Shown: positions 1-6,511 of the stretch, one piece after another
Layout: each line of letters begins with the position of its first letter
Position numbering within the stretch: the first letter of the stretch is position 1
Assembly (NCBI GenBank): GCA_026986455.1
Contig: JALSON010000099.1
Location: 1-12,903 of the forward strand
DNA length: 12,903 nt
Source of the DNA: Thermococcaceae archaeon
GTDB lineage: Archaea; Methanobacteriota_B; Thermococci; Thermococcales; Thermococcaceae
Reading direction: 5' to 3'
Notes under the pieces: model-generated
The model's input: the letters and a program-made list of their open reading frames with translations, nothing else
Told to the model about the DNA's origin: nothing
Databases searched by the model: none
Program-made: the position numbers and the translations under genes

Positions 1-216
1 GGTGTACATGACGGACTGGGGAACTTCCTCAAGGACTTCCCTGGCAAGCTCCCCGAGGACTTTCCGGGGTATGAGGTTCGGGTCTGGATCGCCCGCCGAG
101 AGGCTTATGAGGTGCCTTCCCTGCGCCCTGAGCTCTGCGGCCTTCTTCATGACTTCCGCCAGTGCCGACCCTTTAATCCAGTTGGCCCTTCCGGCCAGAA
201 ACTTTATCTGATCCAT
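1..216 (-). CDS. Class I/II PLP-dependent aminotransferase, probable alanine:glyoxylate aminotransferase (N-terminal part)
   Basis: Only the first 72 codons lie in the window; the gene runs off the left edge. The translation starts MDQIKFLAGRANWIKGSAL and contains the SAGDPDPNLIP segment (about residues 40-50) and the SVMYT segment at the cut, both typical of the N-terminal arm of fold-type I aminotransferases of the aminoadipate/kynurenine group. From memory it closely resembles the alanine:glyoxylate aminotransferase of Thermococcus litoralis, which moves the amino group of alanine to glyoxylate to give glycine and pyruvate. The PLP lysine lies outside the window. The start ATG (214-216) follows a GAGGTGA ribosome-binding site at 222-228. 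It is divergent from gyaR, which uses the same substrate, glyoxylate; this supports the specific call, but an aromatic or aminoadipate aminotransferase cannot be excluded from the fragment. Confidence 0.85.
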   Translation of the reverse strand, partial: MDQIKFLAGRANWIKGSALAEVMKKAAELRAQGRHLISLSAGDPDPNLIPRKVLGELAREVLEEVPQSVMYT

Positions 217-240
217 ATCACTCACCTCAACATGGATGAC

Positions 241-290
241 AGCATTTAGATTTAAGTCGAAATGATATATAAGCCTATTCAGGTGATAGT
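241..290. promoter_or_regulatory. Divergent promoter region for the aminotransferase and gyaR
   Basis: The 74-base gap between the two divergent starts is AT-rich. On the minus strand CTTATATATC (about 264-273) is a good archaeal TATA box; transcription would start near 242, just ahead of the aminotransferase ribosome-binding site. On the plus strand TTTAGATTTAAG (about 245-256) could serve gyaR, with a start near 277 and the AGGTGAT site at 281-287. Box assignment is by eye. Confidence 0.5.
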
Positions 291-1292
291 ATGAAACCGA
301 AGGTCTTCATAACGAGGGCAATTCCTGAGAACGGAATAGAACTCCTGAGGGCGCACTTTGAGGTCGAGGTCTGGAGGGACGAGCACGAAATCCCAAGGGA
401 GGTTCTCCTTGAGAAAGTCCACGATGTTGATGCCCTGCTTCCAATGCTCAGCGAGAGAATTGACAGGGAACTGTTAGACTCAGCACCAAAGCTTAGAATA
501 GTCGCCAACTACGCCGTCGGCTACGACAACATTGACGTTGAAGAGGCCACGAGGAGGGGAATCTACGTCACGAACACCCCGGACGTCCTCACTAACGCCA
601 CCGCCGACTTAGCTTGGACGCTTCTCCTTGCTGCCGCGAGGAGACTCGTCGAGGCGGACAAATTCATCCGCTCCGGCGAGTGGAAGCGGAAGGGGATAGC
701 CTGGCACCCGCGCTGGTTCCTCGGCTACGACGTTTACGGAAAGACCATTGGAATAGTCGGCTTTGGAAGGATAGGGCAGGCCGTGGCAAAAAGAGCCAGG
801 GGCTTCGGGATGAGGATACTTTATAACTCAAGGAGCAGGAAGCCGGAAGTGGAGAAGGAACTCAACGCGGAGTTCAGGCCTCTCGACGAGCTCCTCAGGG
901 AGAGCGACTTCGTGGTCTTGGCCGTCCCGCTGACGAAAGAAACTTACCACATGATAAATGAGGATAGGCTCAAGCTCATGAAGAAAACGGCGATATTGGT
1001 GAACATCGCGAGGGGAAAGGTGGTTGATACAAATGCACTGGTAAAGGCCCTCAAAAACGGCTGGATTGCCGGTGCTGGCCTGGATGTTTACGAAGAGGAG
1101 CCGTACTACCACGAAGAGCTCTTCAGCCTCGACAACGTCGTCTTAGCCCCCCATATAGGCAGCGCCACCCACGGTGCGAGGGAGGGAATGGCGGAGCTTG
1201 TGGCGAGAAACCTCATAGCCTTCAGGAACGGCCAAATCCCGCCGACGTTTGTGAACAGGGAAGTGGTGAATGTCAGGAAGCCGGGGTTTTAG
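291..1292 (+). CDS. gyaR: Glyoxylate reductase (D-2-hydroxyacid dehydrogenase family)
   Basis: The enzyme reduces glyoxylate to glycolate with NAD(P)H in the cytoplasm. The protein has 333 residues, the usual length for Thermococcales GyaR (about 334), and agrees with it along its whole length from memory. The Rossmann motif VGFGRIG lies at residues 156-162, and the catalytic triad of the family is intact: Arg241 in the NIARGKVVD segment, Glu270 in YEEEP and His288 in APHIGSA. Substrate-loop residues around [10 protein letters not shown] (73-82) are conserved. The Ser/Arg-rich segment after the second beta strand (NSRSRK, 179-184) suggests that NADPH can be accepted. The ATG at 291 follows AGGTGAT (281-287). 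Its stop codon overlaps the convergent membrane-protein gene by 4 bases, so no terminator fits between them. The divergent neighbour is probably alanine:glyoxylate aminotransferase, so both genes use glyoxylate. Confidence 0.97.
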   Translation: MKPKVFITRAIPENGIELLRAHFEVEVWRDEHEIPREVLLEKVHDVDALLPMLSERIDRELLDSAPKLRIVANYAVGYDNIDVEEATRRGIYVTNTPDVLTNATADLAWTLLLAAARRLVEADKFIRSGEWKRKGIAWHPRWFLGYDVYGKTIGIVGFGRIGQAVAKRARGFGMRILYNSRSRKPEVEKELNAEFRPLDELLRESDFVVLAVPLTKETYHMINEDRLKLMKKTAILVNIARGKVVDTNALVKALKNGWIAGAGLDVYEEEPYYHEELFSLDNVVLAPHIGSATHGAREGMAELVARNLIAFRNGQIPPTFVNREVVNVRKPGF

Positions 1293-1909
1293 GGACCAGG
1301 AACAATCCCCCAGCCCCACAGATACTCTATGACTGTCCATCCTGTTAGCAGCATTGCGAGTCCATACGCCATGGCTTCATCCCTGCTTTTTGCTTTGGTG
1401 AGTTTAAATGCAAATAACACCGCCATCATGCCAAAAACAAAAGCTGAAAGGTAAGTACTCCAGTGTGTCTTTCCAAGCAGATTATATTGATTAACCATGT
1501 ATGCATGAAGCCCCCAGATTGCCAGAAAATGGGCATTTCCAAATGCAGGACTGGAGGAAATCTGTCCAGACCACCACAGCAGGAGAAACATGAGCAAAAG
1601 GGCAAAGTACAGGGGCATGTTCATCCAGCTTTCAATCTTCACAAAACCTGCTGATTCCAGCAACTCCCCTATTGATGCCCAGAAAAAGAGGCCGGAAAAT
1701 ATCCCAGAGTAATTTCCCCTTACAGTTCCCCTCTGTTTTATTGAGAGATAAAACAGGAGAGAAGCTGTGAGGAAAAATACAACTGCTCCCGCTACTGCTG
1801 TGGTTCTGGAGTTTTCAAGCATCATCAGAACTGGATAAAGAACCCCGTAGGATACTAACACAATCAAAACACATCTGAAACCCTCAGTTTTTGCCTCCAA
1901 TGGAATCAC
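1289..1909 (-). CDS. Multi-pass integral membrane protein of unknown function
   Basis: I do not recognise the family. The protein has about 206 residues and six or seven hydrophobic segments, at roughly residues 14-31, 38-55, 67-84, 98-114, 125-140, 150-169 and 178-199, with short basic loops ([18 protein letters not shown]). No signal peptide, catalytic motif or metal-binding cluster stands out. The start is uncertain: GTG at 1907-1909 overlaps the TGA stop of the DUF72 gene (GTGA), a common coupled arrangement, and TTG at 1910-1912 lies one codon upstream; no strong ribosome-binding site is seen. The 3' end overlaps the gyaR stop by 4 bases. Its codons look more AT-rich than those of its neighbours, as is common for lineage-specific genes or those acquired by transfer. 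It is probably co-transcribed with DUF72. Confidence 0.75.
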   Translation of the reverse strand: MIPLEAKTEGFRCVLIVLVSYGVLYPVLMMLENSRTTAVAGAVVFFLTASLLFYLSIKQRGTVRGNYSGIFSGLFFWASIGELLESAGFVKIESWMNMPLYFALLLMFLLLWWSGQISSSPAFGNAHFLAIWGLHAYMVNQYNLLGKTHWSTYLSAFVFGMMAVLFAFKLTKAKSRDEAMAYGLAMLLTGWTVIEYLWGWGIVPGP

Positions 1910-2634
1910 CAATTCTTCAGTTGTATAGAGAGCTTAAATCTCTTCGCGTCCTTGCACATGTCCGAGTTGTTGAAGAAGACGAAGCTCTCCCCTCTATTCC
2001 AGCTGATAACTCTCTTCCTCATCTTCCTCAGCTCCTCATCGCTGTAGGAGTGGCGGTAGATTATCCGCCCGTTCTCGTAGCGGCCGTGAAGCCGGTAGTA
2101 GTTCGTCTCCCCCTTATGGAGAGGGATCCTCACGAGCGGGTCGGTCACGTCTATGACATCAAACTCCCTCACGAAGCGTTTTATCCCTCCCTCGTTCCAG
2201 CCCCTCAGCTCGACCGCTATCTCGAAGTCTCCCCTCCCCGCCACTTCGAAGAACCTTTCGGCGTTGGCGAAGCTCTCCTCATTCTCCCTGAAGCTCTTGG
2301 GAAGCTGTAGAAGAATAAAGCGCGCCCCTAAAACCTCTGCCTCCCTCAGCGTCAAACGCCAGAAGTGGAGCACCTCGCCAGTGGGTCTCAGCAGGCCGAC
2401 GCCTTTGCCCGGCCTCACGTTGCTCCTCCTCCATGTCAGGCTGTTCGGCGGATGGGTTACGCCCTGGAAGGTCTTGATGGCGAAGGTAAAGCCTTCAGGA
2501 GCCTCTTTACGCCAGCGTTCGAGCGTTTTTTCCCGGAGAACTCGGTAGAAGGTCTGCTGCACCTCCACCACATCAAAGTCGCGGTAATAGCGGGAGTGAC
2601 TCTCGCAGAAGCCGCATGTCCCGACGGAAATCAT
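1906..2634 (-). CDS. DUF72 (YecE-like) family protein
   Basis: The protein has 242 residues, close to the family length, and is expected to fold as a TIM barrel. The N-terminus MISVGTCGFCESH is the DUF72 opening motif (VGTSGW-like, with Cys and Phe here). It is followed by VEVQQTFYR (about 23-31), the FAIKTFQGVTHP segment (about 51-62) and a C-terminal YYRLHGR...FVFFNNS block (about residues 182-225) that matches the conserved HGR and FNN features. The biochemical function of DUF72 is not established. An open frame extends 46 codons upstream, but ATG at 2632-2634 gives the family N-terminus and is preceded by a GGTGGGG ribosome-binding site. The gene lies 52 bases after dph6 and overlaps the membrane-protein gene downstream. 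Confidence 0.9.
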   Translation of the reverse strand: MISVGTCGFCESHSRYYRDFDVVEVQQTFYRVLREKTLERWRKEAPEGFTFAIKTFQGVTHPPNSLTWRRSNVRPGKGVGLLRPTGEVLHFWRLTLREAEVLGARFILLQLPKSFRENEESFANAERFFEVAGRGDFEIAVELRGWNEGGIKRFVREFDVIDVTDPLVRIPLHKGETNYYRLHGRYENGRIIYRHSYSDEELRKMRKRVISWNRGESFVFFNNSDMCKDAKRFKLSIQLKNW

Positions 2635-2686
2635 TAACCCCACCAAACTGAAATCAGCAGACCATGAAAATAAAGATATTGGTGAA

Positions 2687-3364
2687 TCATAACTTCTGCT
2701 CCAGATGGGCTCTCCTGACAACCAGAACCCCCGAATACGTATATCCGTCCCAGATTTTTTCAACTTCATCAAAGACTATCCTCGCCCTAAAAAACGGCGC
2801 GTCCCTGACGAAGGTCTCAAATTCCCCTCCTTCCCCGGCCACGTGAATTTTATACTTCCTGTGGAGTTCTAGAAGCTCCTCAAGCGCCTTCTCATCTATT
2901 TTTCTCCCCAGCCATTCCCCATCAAGGCCGTAAGCTGAAACCCCAACAATGACGGCATCGAAGATTCTGATTATCTCCCTCATGTAATCCACAGGGTCTC
3001 TGTGCCATGCGGGGGCAAAGCTCTCCAGTCCAAGCTCCTGGGCGACCATATCAACCCTTCTCTTCTGGTATTCACTCGCAAGAGCCCCTGCAACTATGCC
3101 CTCCACATCCAGTTCCTCAAGGACGCCCCTGAGGTCTTCCACCTCCTTTTCCTTCTCACCGCTCGTGAAGCCCTTTATCAGCTGTATCCCTGTGGCCTCG
3201 GCCTGAAGCTCCGTGAGATGAATGTTCGGCACGTGATACATGTAGCTCTCCTCGCTTTCACTGATCATGCTCACGAGATATTTGACCTCAAACCCCTGAT
3301 TCAGTGCCCAGTAAAGGGCATAGTTTGAGTCCTTTCCGCCTGAATAGAGGACAGCGACCCTCAT
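2687..3364 (-). CDS. dph6: Diphthine--ammonia ligase (Dph6-type N-type ATP pyrophosphatase)
   Basis: The enzyme carries out the last step of diphthamide synthesis on elongation factor 2: the carboxylate of diphthine is activated with ATP and amidated with ammonia. The 225-residue length matches archaeal single-domain members. The PP-loop SGGKDS is at residues 8-13, [12 protein letters not shown] (49-60) follows, and the family signature GEGGEFET is at 177-184. The frame is open 61 codons further upstream, but ATG at 3362-3364 begins exactly at the conserved [13 protein letters not shown] and has a strong GGTGGTG ribosome-binding site. Another member of the MJ0570-related ATP-binding group is possible, but the GEGGEFET motif favours Dph6. 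It heads the dph6-DUF72-membrane protein cluster. Confidence 0.92.
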   Translation of the reverse strand: MRVAVLYSGGKDSNYALYWALNQGFEVKYLVSMISESEESYMYHVPNIHLTELQAEATGIQLIKGFTSGEKEKEVEDLRGVLEELDVEGIVAGALASEYQKRRVDMVAQELGLESFAPAWHRDPVDYMREIIRIFDAVIVGVSAYGLDGEWLGRKIDEKALEELLELHRKYKIHVAGEGGEFETFVRDAPFFRARIVFDEVEKIWDGYTYSGVLVVRRAHLEQKL

Positions 3365-3395
3365 AACACCACCCGGAAGTTTTAAATCACATTGG

Positions 3396-3442
3396 GTTAA
3401 TTTAATTCTGTCTAAGAGTTCTCGGGTGGGCTTAAAAGTTTT
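3396..3442. promoter_or_regulatory. Divergent promoter region: dph6 (-) and the nucleotidyltransferase remnant (+)
   Basis: On the minus strand GAATTAAATTAACC (about 3396-3409) looks like a TATA box, giving a transcription start near 3376 just before the dph6 ribosome-binding site. On the plus strand GGGCTTAAAAGTTTTT (about 3428-3442) looks like a second box, pointing at the decayed reading frame that begins at 3456. Assigned by eye. Confidence 0.4.
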
Positions 3443-3455
3443 TGGAGGCAGGACA

Positions 3456-3544
3456 TTGAAAGCCGTGATTCTGGCAGAGGGCCTTGGAAAATGGAGGGGT
3501 ACATGCCTGAGGGGATCATAAAGGTTGCAGGGAGGGAAATTTAA
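3456..3544 (+). pseudogene. Frameshifted N-terminal remnant of a nucleotidyltransferase, probably inositol-1-phosphate cytidylyltransferase/DIPP synthase
   Basis: A GGAGG ribosome-binding site (3444-3448) precedes a TTG codon (3456-3458) and the reading [11 protein letters not shown], which is the nucleotide-binding N-terminus of sugar-phosphate nucleotidyltransferases (usual form KAVILAAGLGKR). The frame then closes with TAA at 3519-3521. In the frame of the ATG at 3491 the sequence continues [17 protein letters not shown] (3491-3541), then TAA. Joined, the two halves align with the archaeal inositol-1-phosphate cytidylyltransferase start (GLGKRM...PKGLxKVAGREIL) if one base or four bases are missing after 3490. 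An Ala-to-Glu change in the nucleotide loop and a lost ATG fit decay. No downstream cytidylyltransferase or CDP-alcohol phosphatidyltransferase-like part is seen. A relation to other nucleotidyltransferases with the same motif is possible. Confidence 0.65.
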
Positions 3545-3577
3545 CAAACCTTAGAGGCGACAGTCTGGTTGGTATGG

Positions 3578-3582
3578 AAAAA
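3578..3582 (-). terminator. Poly-T terminator candidate for the ABC operon
   Basis: On the minus strand, ten bases after the TAG stop of the ATPase gene, the sequence reads CCCTATTTTTCC. A run of five T residues is the usual minimal terminator in Thermococcales. Confidence 0.4.
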
Positions 3583-3591
3583 TAGGGAGAA

Positions 3592-4680
3592 CTAAACCAG
3601 GAACTCCAGAGCCTTCTCAGTCTTTTTATCGAAGAGGACAATTCTGTCTTCCCTGAGCTCCACGGTCACCTTTTCTCCAAAGCTGAAGTGCTCGCCCTCG
3701 GGTGCAAACACCTTAACAAACGCCCCATCAACCGAAACGGTAACAATCTGCTCCCTTCCCAGCGGCTCGAAGGAGTAGACCTCTCCTGCAAGACCTTCCC
3801 TTTTTTCCCTGAGAACCTCCGCATCATGCGGCCTGAATCCAAGGAGAACCTCCTTTATGCCAAGCTTTTCAACCAGTTCCCTGTACTGGGCCGGAACCGG
3901 TATTCTGCTGCCATAAACATTCAGATAGCCATTCTCAGCATCAACCTCCGCATCAACGAAGTTCATCGGCGGGTTTCCGAGGAATCCCCCAACAAACCTG
4001 TATTTTGGCCTGTAATACACATCATCTGGTGTTCCAACCTGGAGTATCTTACCCTCCCTGATAACCGCTATCCTGTCGGCCATTGCCAGCGCCTCGGCCT
4101 GATCATGGGTAACGTAGATGGCGGTAATGCCCAGCTCCTTTTGCAGCCTCTTCAGCTCTGCCCTGACTTCAATCCTGAGGAGGGCATCGAGGTTGCTCAG
4201 GGGTTCATCCAGAAGAAGGACATCGGGTTCTTTCACCAGCGCCCTCGCTATCGCAACCCTCTGCTGCTGGCCGCCGCTCAGCTGCCATGGATAGCGGTCG
4301 AGCAGATCCTCTATGTGGAGCATTCTGGCAACCTCCCTGACCTTCACCGTGATTTCCTGCCTCGGAACCTTTCTCAGCTCAAGCGGGAATGCTATGTTGT
4401 CGAAGACCTTCATGTGGGGATACAGCGCCCAGTTCTGGAAGACAAGCCCAACGTTCCTGTCCTTGGGGGGTATGTCCGTGATGTCCCTGTCACCAAAGTA
4501 TATCCTTCCGCCTGTCGGTTTATAGATTCCTGCTATCGTGTACAGCAGCGTTGATTTTCCGCTTCCTGAAGGCCCCAGCAGAGCCATGAACTCTTTATCC
4601 TCAATTTTCAGGCTGATATTCCTCAGAGCAATAAAATCATCAAACTTCTTGGTTATGCTGTCGAGGATAATCCTGACCAT
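3592..4680 (-). CDS. CUT1-type sugar ABC importer, ATP-binding subunit (MalK/UgpC-like)
   Basis: This subunit hydrolyses ATP to drive the importer encoded upstream. From the ATG at 4678-4680 it has 362 residues, the usual MalK size. Walker A GPSGSGKST is at about residues 36-44, the Q-loop glutamine in VFQNWALYPHM at about 82, the signature LSGGQQQR at 134-141, Walker B VLLLDEP at 154-160 and the switch histidine in VTHDQAEA at about 192. Residues from about 230 onward form a TOBE-type C-terminal domain (GFLGNPPMNF, LLGFRPHDAEV), as in CUT1 ATPases. A GTG three codons earlier (4687-4689) would overlap the permease stop, but GGGGTGAT, which contains that stop, is the ribosome-binding site for ATG 4680. 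It is the last gene of the operon. Confidence 0.95.
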   Translation of the reverse strand: MVRIILDSITKKFDDFIALRNISLKIEDKEFMALLGPSGSGKSTLLYTIAGIYKPTGGRIYFGDRDITDIPPKDRNVGLVFQNWALYPHMKVFDNIAFPLELRKVPRQEITVKVREVARMLHIEDLLDRYPWQLSGGQQQRVAIARALVKEPDVLLLDEPLSNLDALLRIEVRAELKRLQKELGITAIYVTHDQAEALAMADRIAVIREGKILQVGTPDDVYYRPKYRFVGGFLGNPPMNFVDAEVDAENGYLNVYGSRIPVPAQYRELVEKLGIKEVLLGFRPHDAEVLREKREGLAGEVYSFEPLGREQIVTVSVDGAFVKVFAPEGEHFSFGEKVTVELREDRIVLFDKKTEKALEFLV

Positions 4681-4685
4681 CTCAA

Positions 4686-5555
4686 TCACCCCTTAATTCC
4701 GCCCGAGTAACCCTGAAGGAGGAGCTGCTGGGCTGTGATGAAAAAGATTATAGTCGGGAGCAGATAGAGGGTTCCTGCAGCAGCTATCATGGGCATGTGG
4801 GAGAATTCTGCCTCGATGTTTGCCTCGATGAATGTGGCAAGCGTCTGATCTATCAGGAATGTCCTCACGTAGATTATGTCCTGCCAGCCGGCCAAAAATG
4901 CAAAGAGGGCAACCGCCAATATGCCCGGCTTTATCAGAGGGAGCATGATTTTTCTCCAGACCGTTATCCTTGAGGCTCCGTCTATTATGCCGGACCACTC
5001 GAACTCCCAGGGTATTGTGTCAAAGAAGCCCTTCATCAGCCAGACCGACATCGGGATTTCAAGGGCAGCTCTCGCGAATATAACATACATGAAGGAATAG
5101 AGCCGGACGATGTCCATACTCTGGGGAAATGTCAGGCGGTAGAGGAGGTAAACCCCAACAATCAGCGCAACTCCGGGGAATGCATGAAGAACCAGAAGGA
5201 GTATCATCATGTGCTTTCTTCCCCTGAAGTTGACCCTGGAAAGGGAGTAGCCGGCGAGGGCGCTGACTGCGGTTACAACCCCCGCAACGCCGAGGGCCAC
5301 AATGAGGGTGTTGAGCGTTATCCTCAGGATCGGAGCCCGGATTCCTCCTGTCGTGGCCAGCTTCCCGTGGAAAACGCTGATCCAGTTCTCAAGGGTGAGG
5401 TGGAATGATGATGGATTCAGATTTGTCACCATCTCGGTGCTAAAGCTTGAGATTACGAGCAGGGAAAAACCAACAATCAGAGGCAGACTCGCGAGCAGGA
5501 TTGTGAGTATTATAACCCTGCTGTATCTCCTTGGCCTTGTTTCAACGTCCTTCAT
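4686..5555 (-). CDS. CUT1-type sugar ABC importer, permease subunit (MalG-like)
   Basis: This is one half of the membrane channel. The protein has 289 residues with six predicted membrane segments; the first is at about residues 14-37 after a basic N-terminus (TRPRRYSR). The conserved cytoplasmic EAA loop that docks on the ATPase is at about 183-210 and includes IDGASRITVWRKIMLPLIKP, with the invariant Gly of DGA. The large loop between segments 1 and 2 (about 38-78) is typical of MalG-type subunits. Its ATG (5553-5555) overlaps the stop of the upstream permease as TGATG, and the ribosome-binding site GAGGGGTGA lies inside that gene, so translation is probably coupled. Substrate is unknown. 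Confidence 0.95.
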   Translation of the reverse strand: MKDVETRPRRYSRVIILTILLASLPLIVGFSLLVISSFSTEMVTNLNPSSFHLTLENWISVFHGKLATTGGIRAPILRITLNTLIVALGVAGVVTAVSALAGYSLSRVNFRGRKHMMILLLVLHAFPGVALIVGVYLLYRLTFPQSMDIVRLYSFMYVIFARAALEIPMSVWLMKGFFDTIPWEFEWSGIIDGASRITVWRKIMLPLIKPGILAVALFAFLAGWQDIIYVRTFLIDQTLATFIEANIEAEFSHMPMIAAAGTLYLLPTIIFFITAQQLLLQGYSGGIKG

Positions 5556-6499
5556 CAGAAGTCACCCCTCGGTCTCTTCATCATTCTCTCAAACTTCAGA
5601 ACCTTCAGGGTTACAAAGCCGCCTATTATGCCAATGACCGACAGAAGCACCGCAGCGGCAGCAGCCAGTCCCTGATCCTGCTCCCCCATCCCGAAGGCGG
5701 TGTTGAAGACATAGAGCGCCAGTGTTGTTCCGTAGTCCCCGTTCACAAGATCCCACTGCACGAGGAGGAAGAGGTGGGGATACGTCGTGAGGAGGCTGAG
5801 GAACTGCCATGTAAGGACGTAGAGGAGGTGCCATCTAATCATGGGTATTAGAATCCTCCTCGATATCTGCCAGGAGGATGCTCCATCGACCCTCGCCGCT
5901 ATTACAAGCTCCTTCGGTATCTGATTCAACGCCGATGTAAAAACTATCATGCCGAAGCTAACACCCACGAGACCGTTAACGAAGATTATTATGCTCCAGG
6001 CCCCCCATGGAACAATCTGGCCCCATGGAATCGGCTGCGAAATTACACCGAGCTTCATCAGAATCGAGTTCAGGGTTCCAATCTCGCTGCCGTGGAAGAA
6101 GTAGTACCAGACGAGGCTGTAAACGGCGATGGGGGACATTCTCGGCAGAAGCCACAGGAGCCTGAAGGCTGAGGCCGGTTTATCCTCTATGAAGAACGTC
6201 GCCAGAGCCAGAGCCAAACCCCCAAAAACATTTATGATGAGCGTAATCCCGACAAAAACCACCGTGGTCAGAAGAACCGCCTTAAACGTCGGGTCGTGCT
6301 GGAACATGTAAAGGAGTCTGTGATAATTGTAAAAACCGACGAACTCCGTAAGATATTTGCTAACATTCCAGTTCCTCATCCGGGTGAAGCTTATATAAAC
6401 CGTCATGATCAGGGGCACTAAATAGAAGAGCACAACCATAACCGCCATTGGAGAGAGAAAAAAGGAAAGGGTCGTGAGCTTTTCCCTCTTCACATTCAT
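5555..6499 (-). CDS. CUT1-type sugar ABC importer, permease subunit (MalF-like)
   Basis: This is the second membrane subunit. The protein has 314 residues with six predicted membrane segments; the first is at about residues 12-38 (FFLSPMAVMVVLFYLVPLI), with the LSP and YISF pattern common at the N-terminus of MalF/UgpA-like permeases. The EAA loop is at about 196-220 and includes AARVDGASSWQISRRILIP. It lacks the long periplasmic insertion of E. coli MalF, as is normal in Thermococcales. The ATG (6497-6499) follows GGGGTGATTTC, a strong ribosome-binding site, 12 bases after the stop of the binding-protein gene. The last codons overlap the start of the next permease. Confidence 0.95.
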   Translation of the reverse strand: MNVKREKLTTLSFFLSPMAVMVVLFYLVPLIMTVYISFTRMRNWNVSKYLTEFVGFYNYHRLLYMFQHDPTFKAVLLTTVVFVGITLIINVFGGLALALATFFIEDKPASAFRLLWLLPRMSPIAVYSLVWYYFFHGSEIGTLNSILMKLGVISQPIPWGQIVPWGAWSIIIFVNGLVGVSFGMIVFTSALNQIPKELVIAARVDGASSWQISRRILIPMIRWHLLYVLTWQFLSLLTTYPHLFLLVQWDLVNGDYGTTLALYVFNTAFGMGEQDQGLAAAAAVLLSVIGIIGGFVTLKVLKFERMMKRPRGDF

Positions 6500-6511
6500 G
6501 AAATCACCCCG

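Noticed and set aside
216..288. TATCAC and GTGATA half-sites near gyaR, as in the Thermococcales glycolytic motif
   Set aside because: They are the ribosome-binding sites of the two genes, and their spacing does not fit TATCAC-N5-GTGATA.
2635..2772. N-terminal extension of the DUF72 protein
   Set aside because: The extension covers the intergenic region and the end of dph6; the family N-terminus and the ribosome-binding site point to ATG 2634.
3365..3547. N-terminal extension of dph6 by 61 codons
   Set aside because: The PP-loop protein normally starts at [10 protein letters not shown], and a strong ribosome-binding site lies just before ATG 3364. The extension runs over the promoter and the remnant.
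3688..4554. Open frame of 288 codons on the plus strand inside the ATPase gene
   Set aside because: It is antisense to a fully conserved ABC ATPase and shows no family motif or ribosome-binding site.
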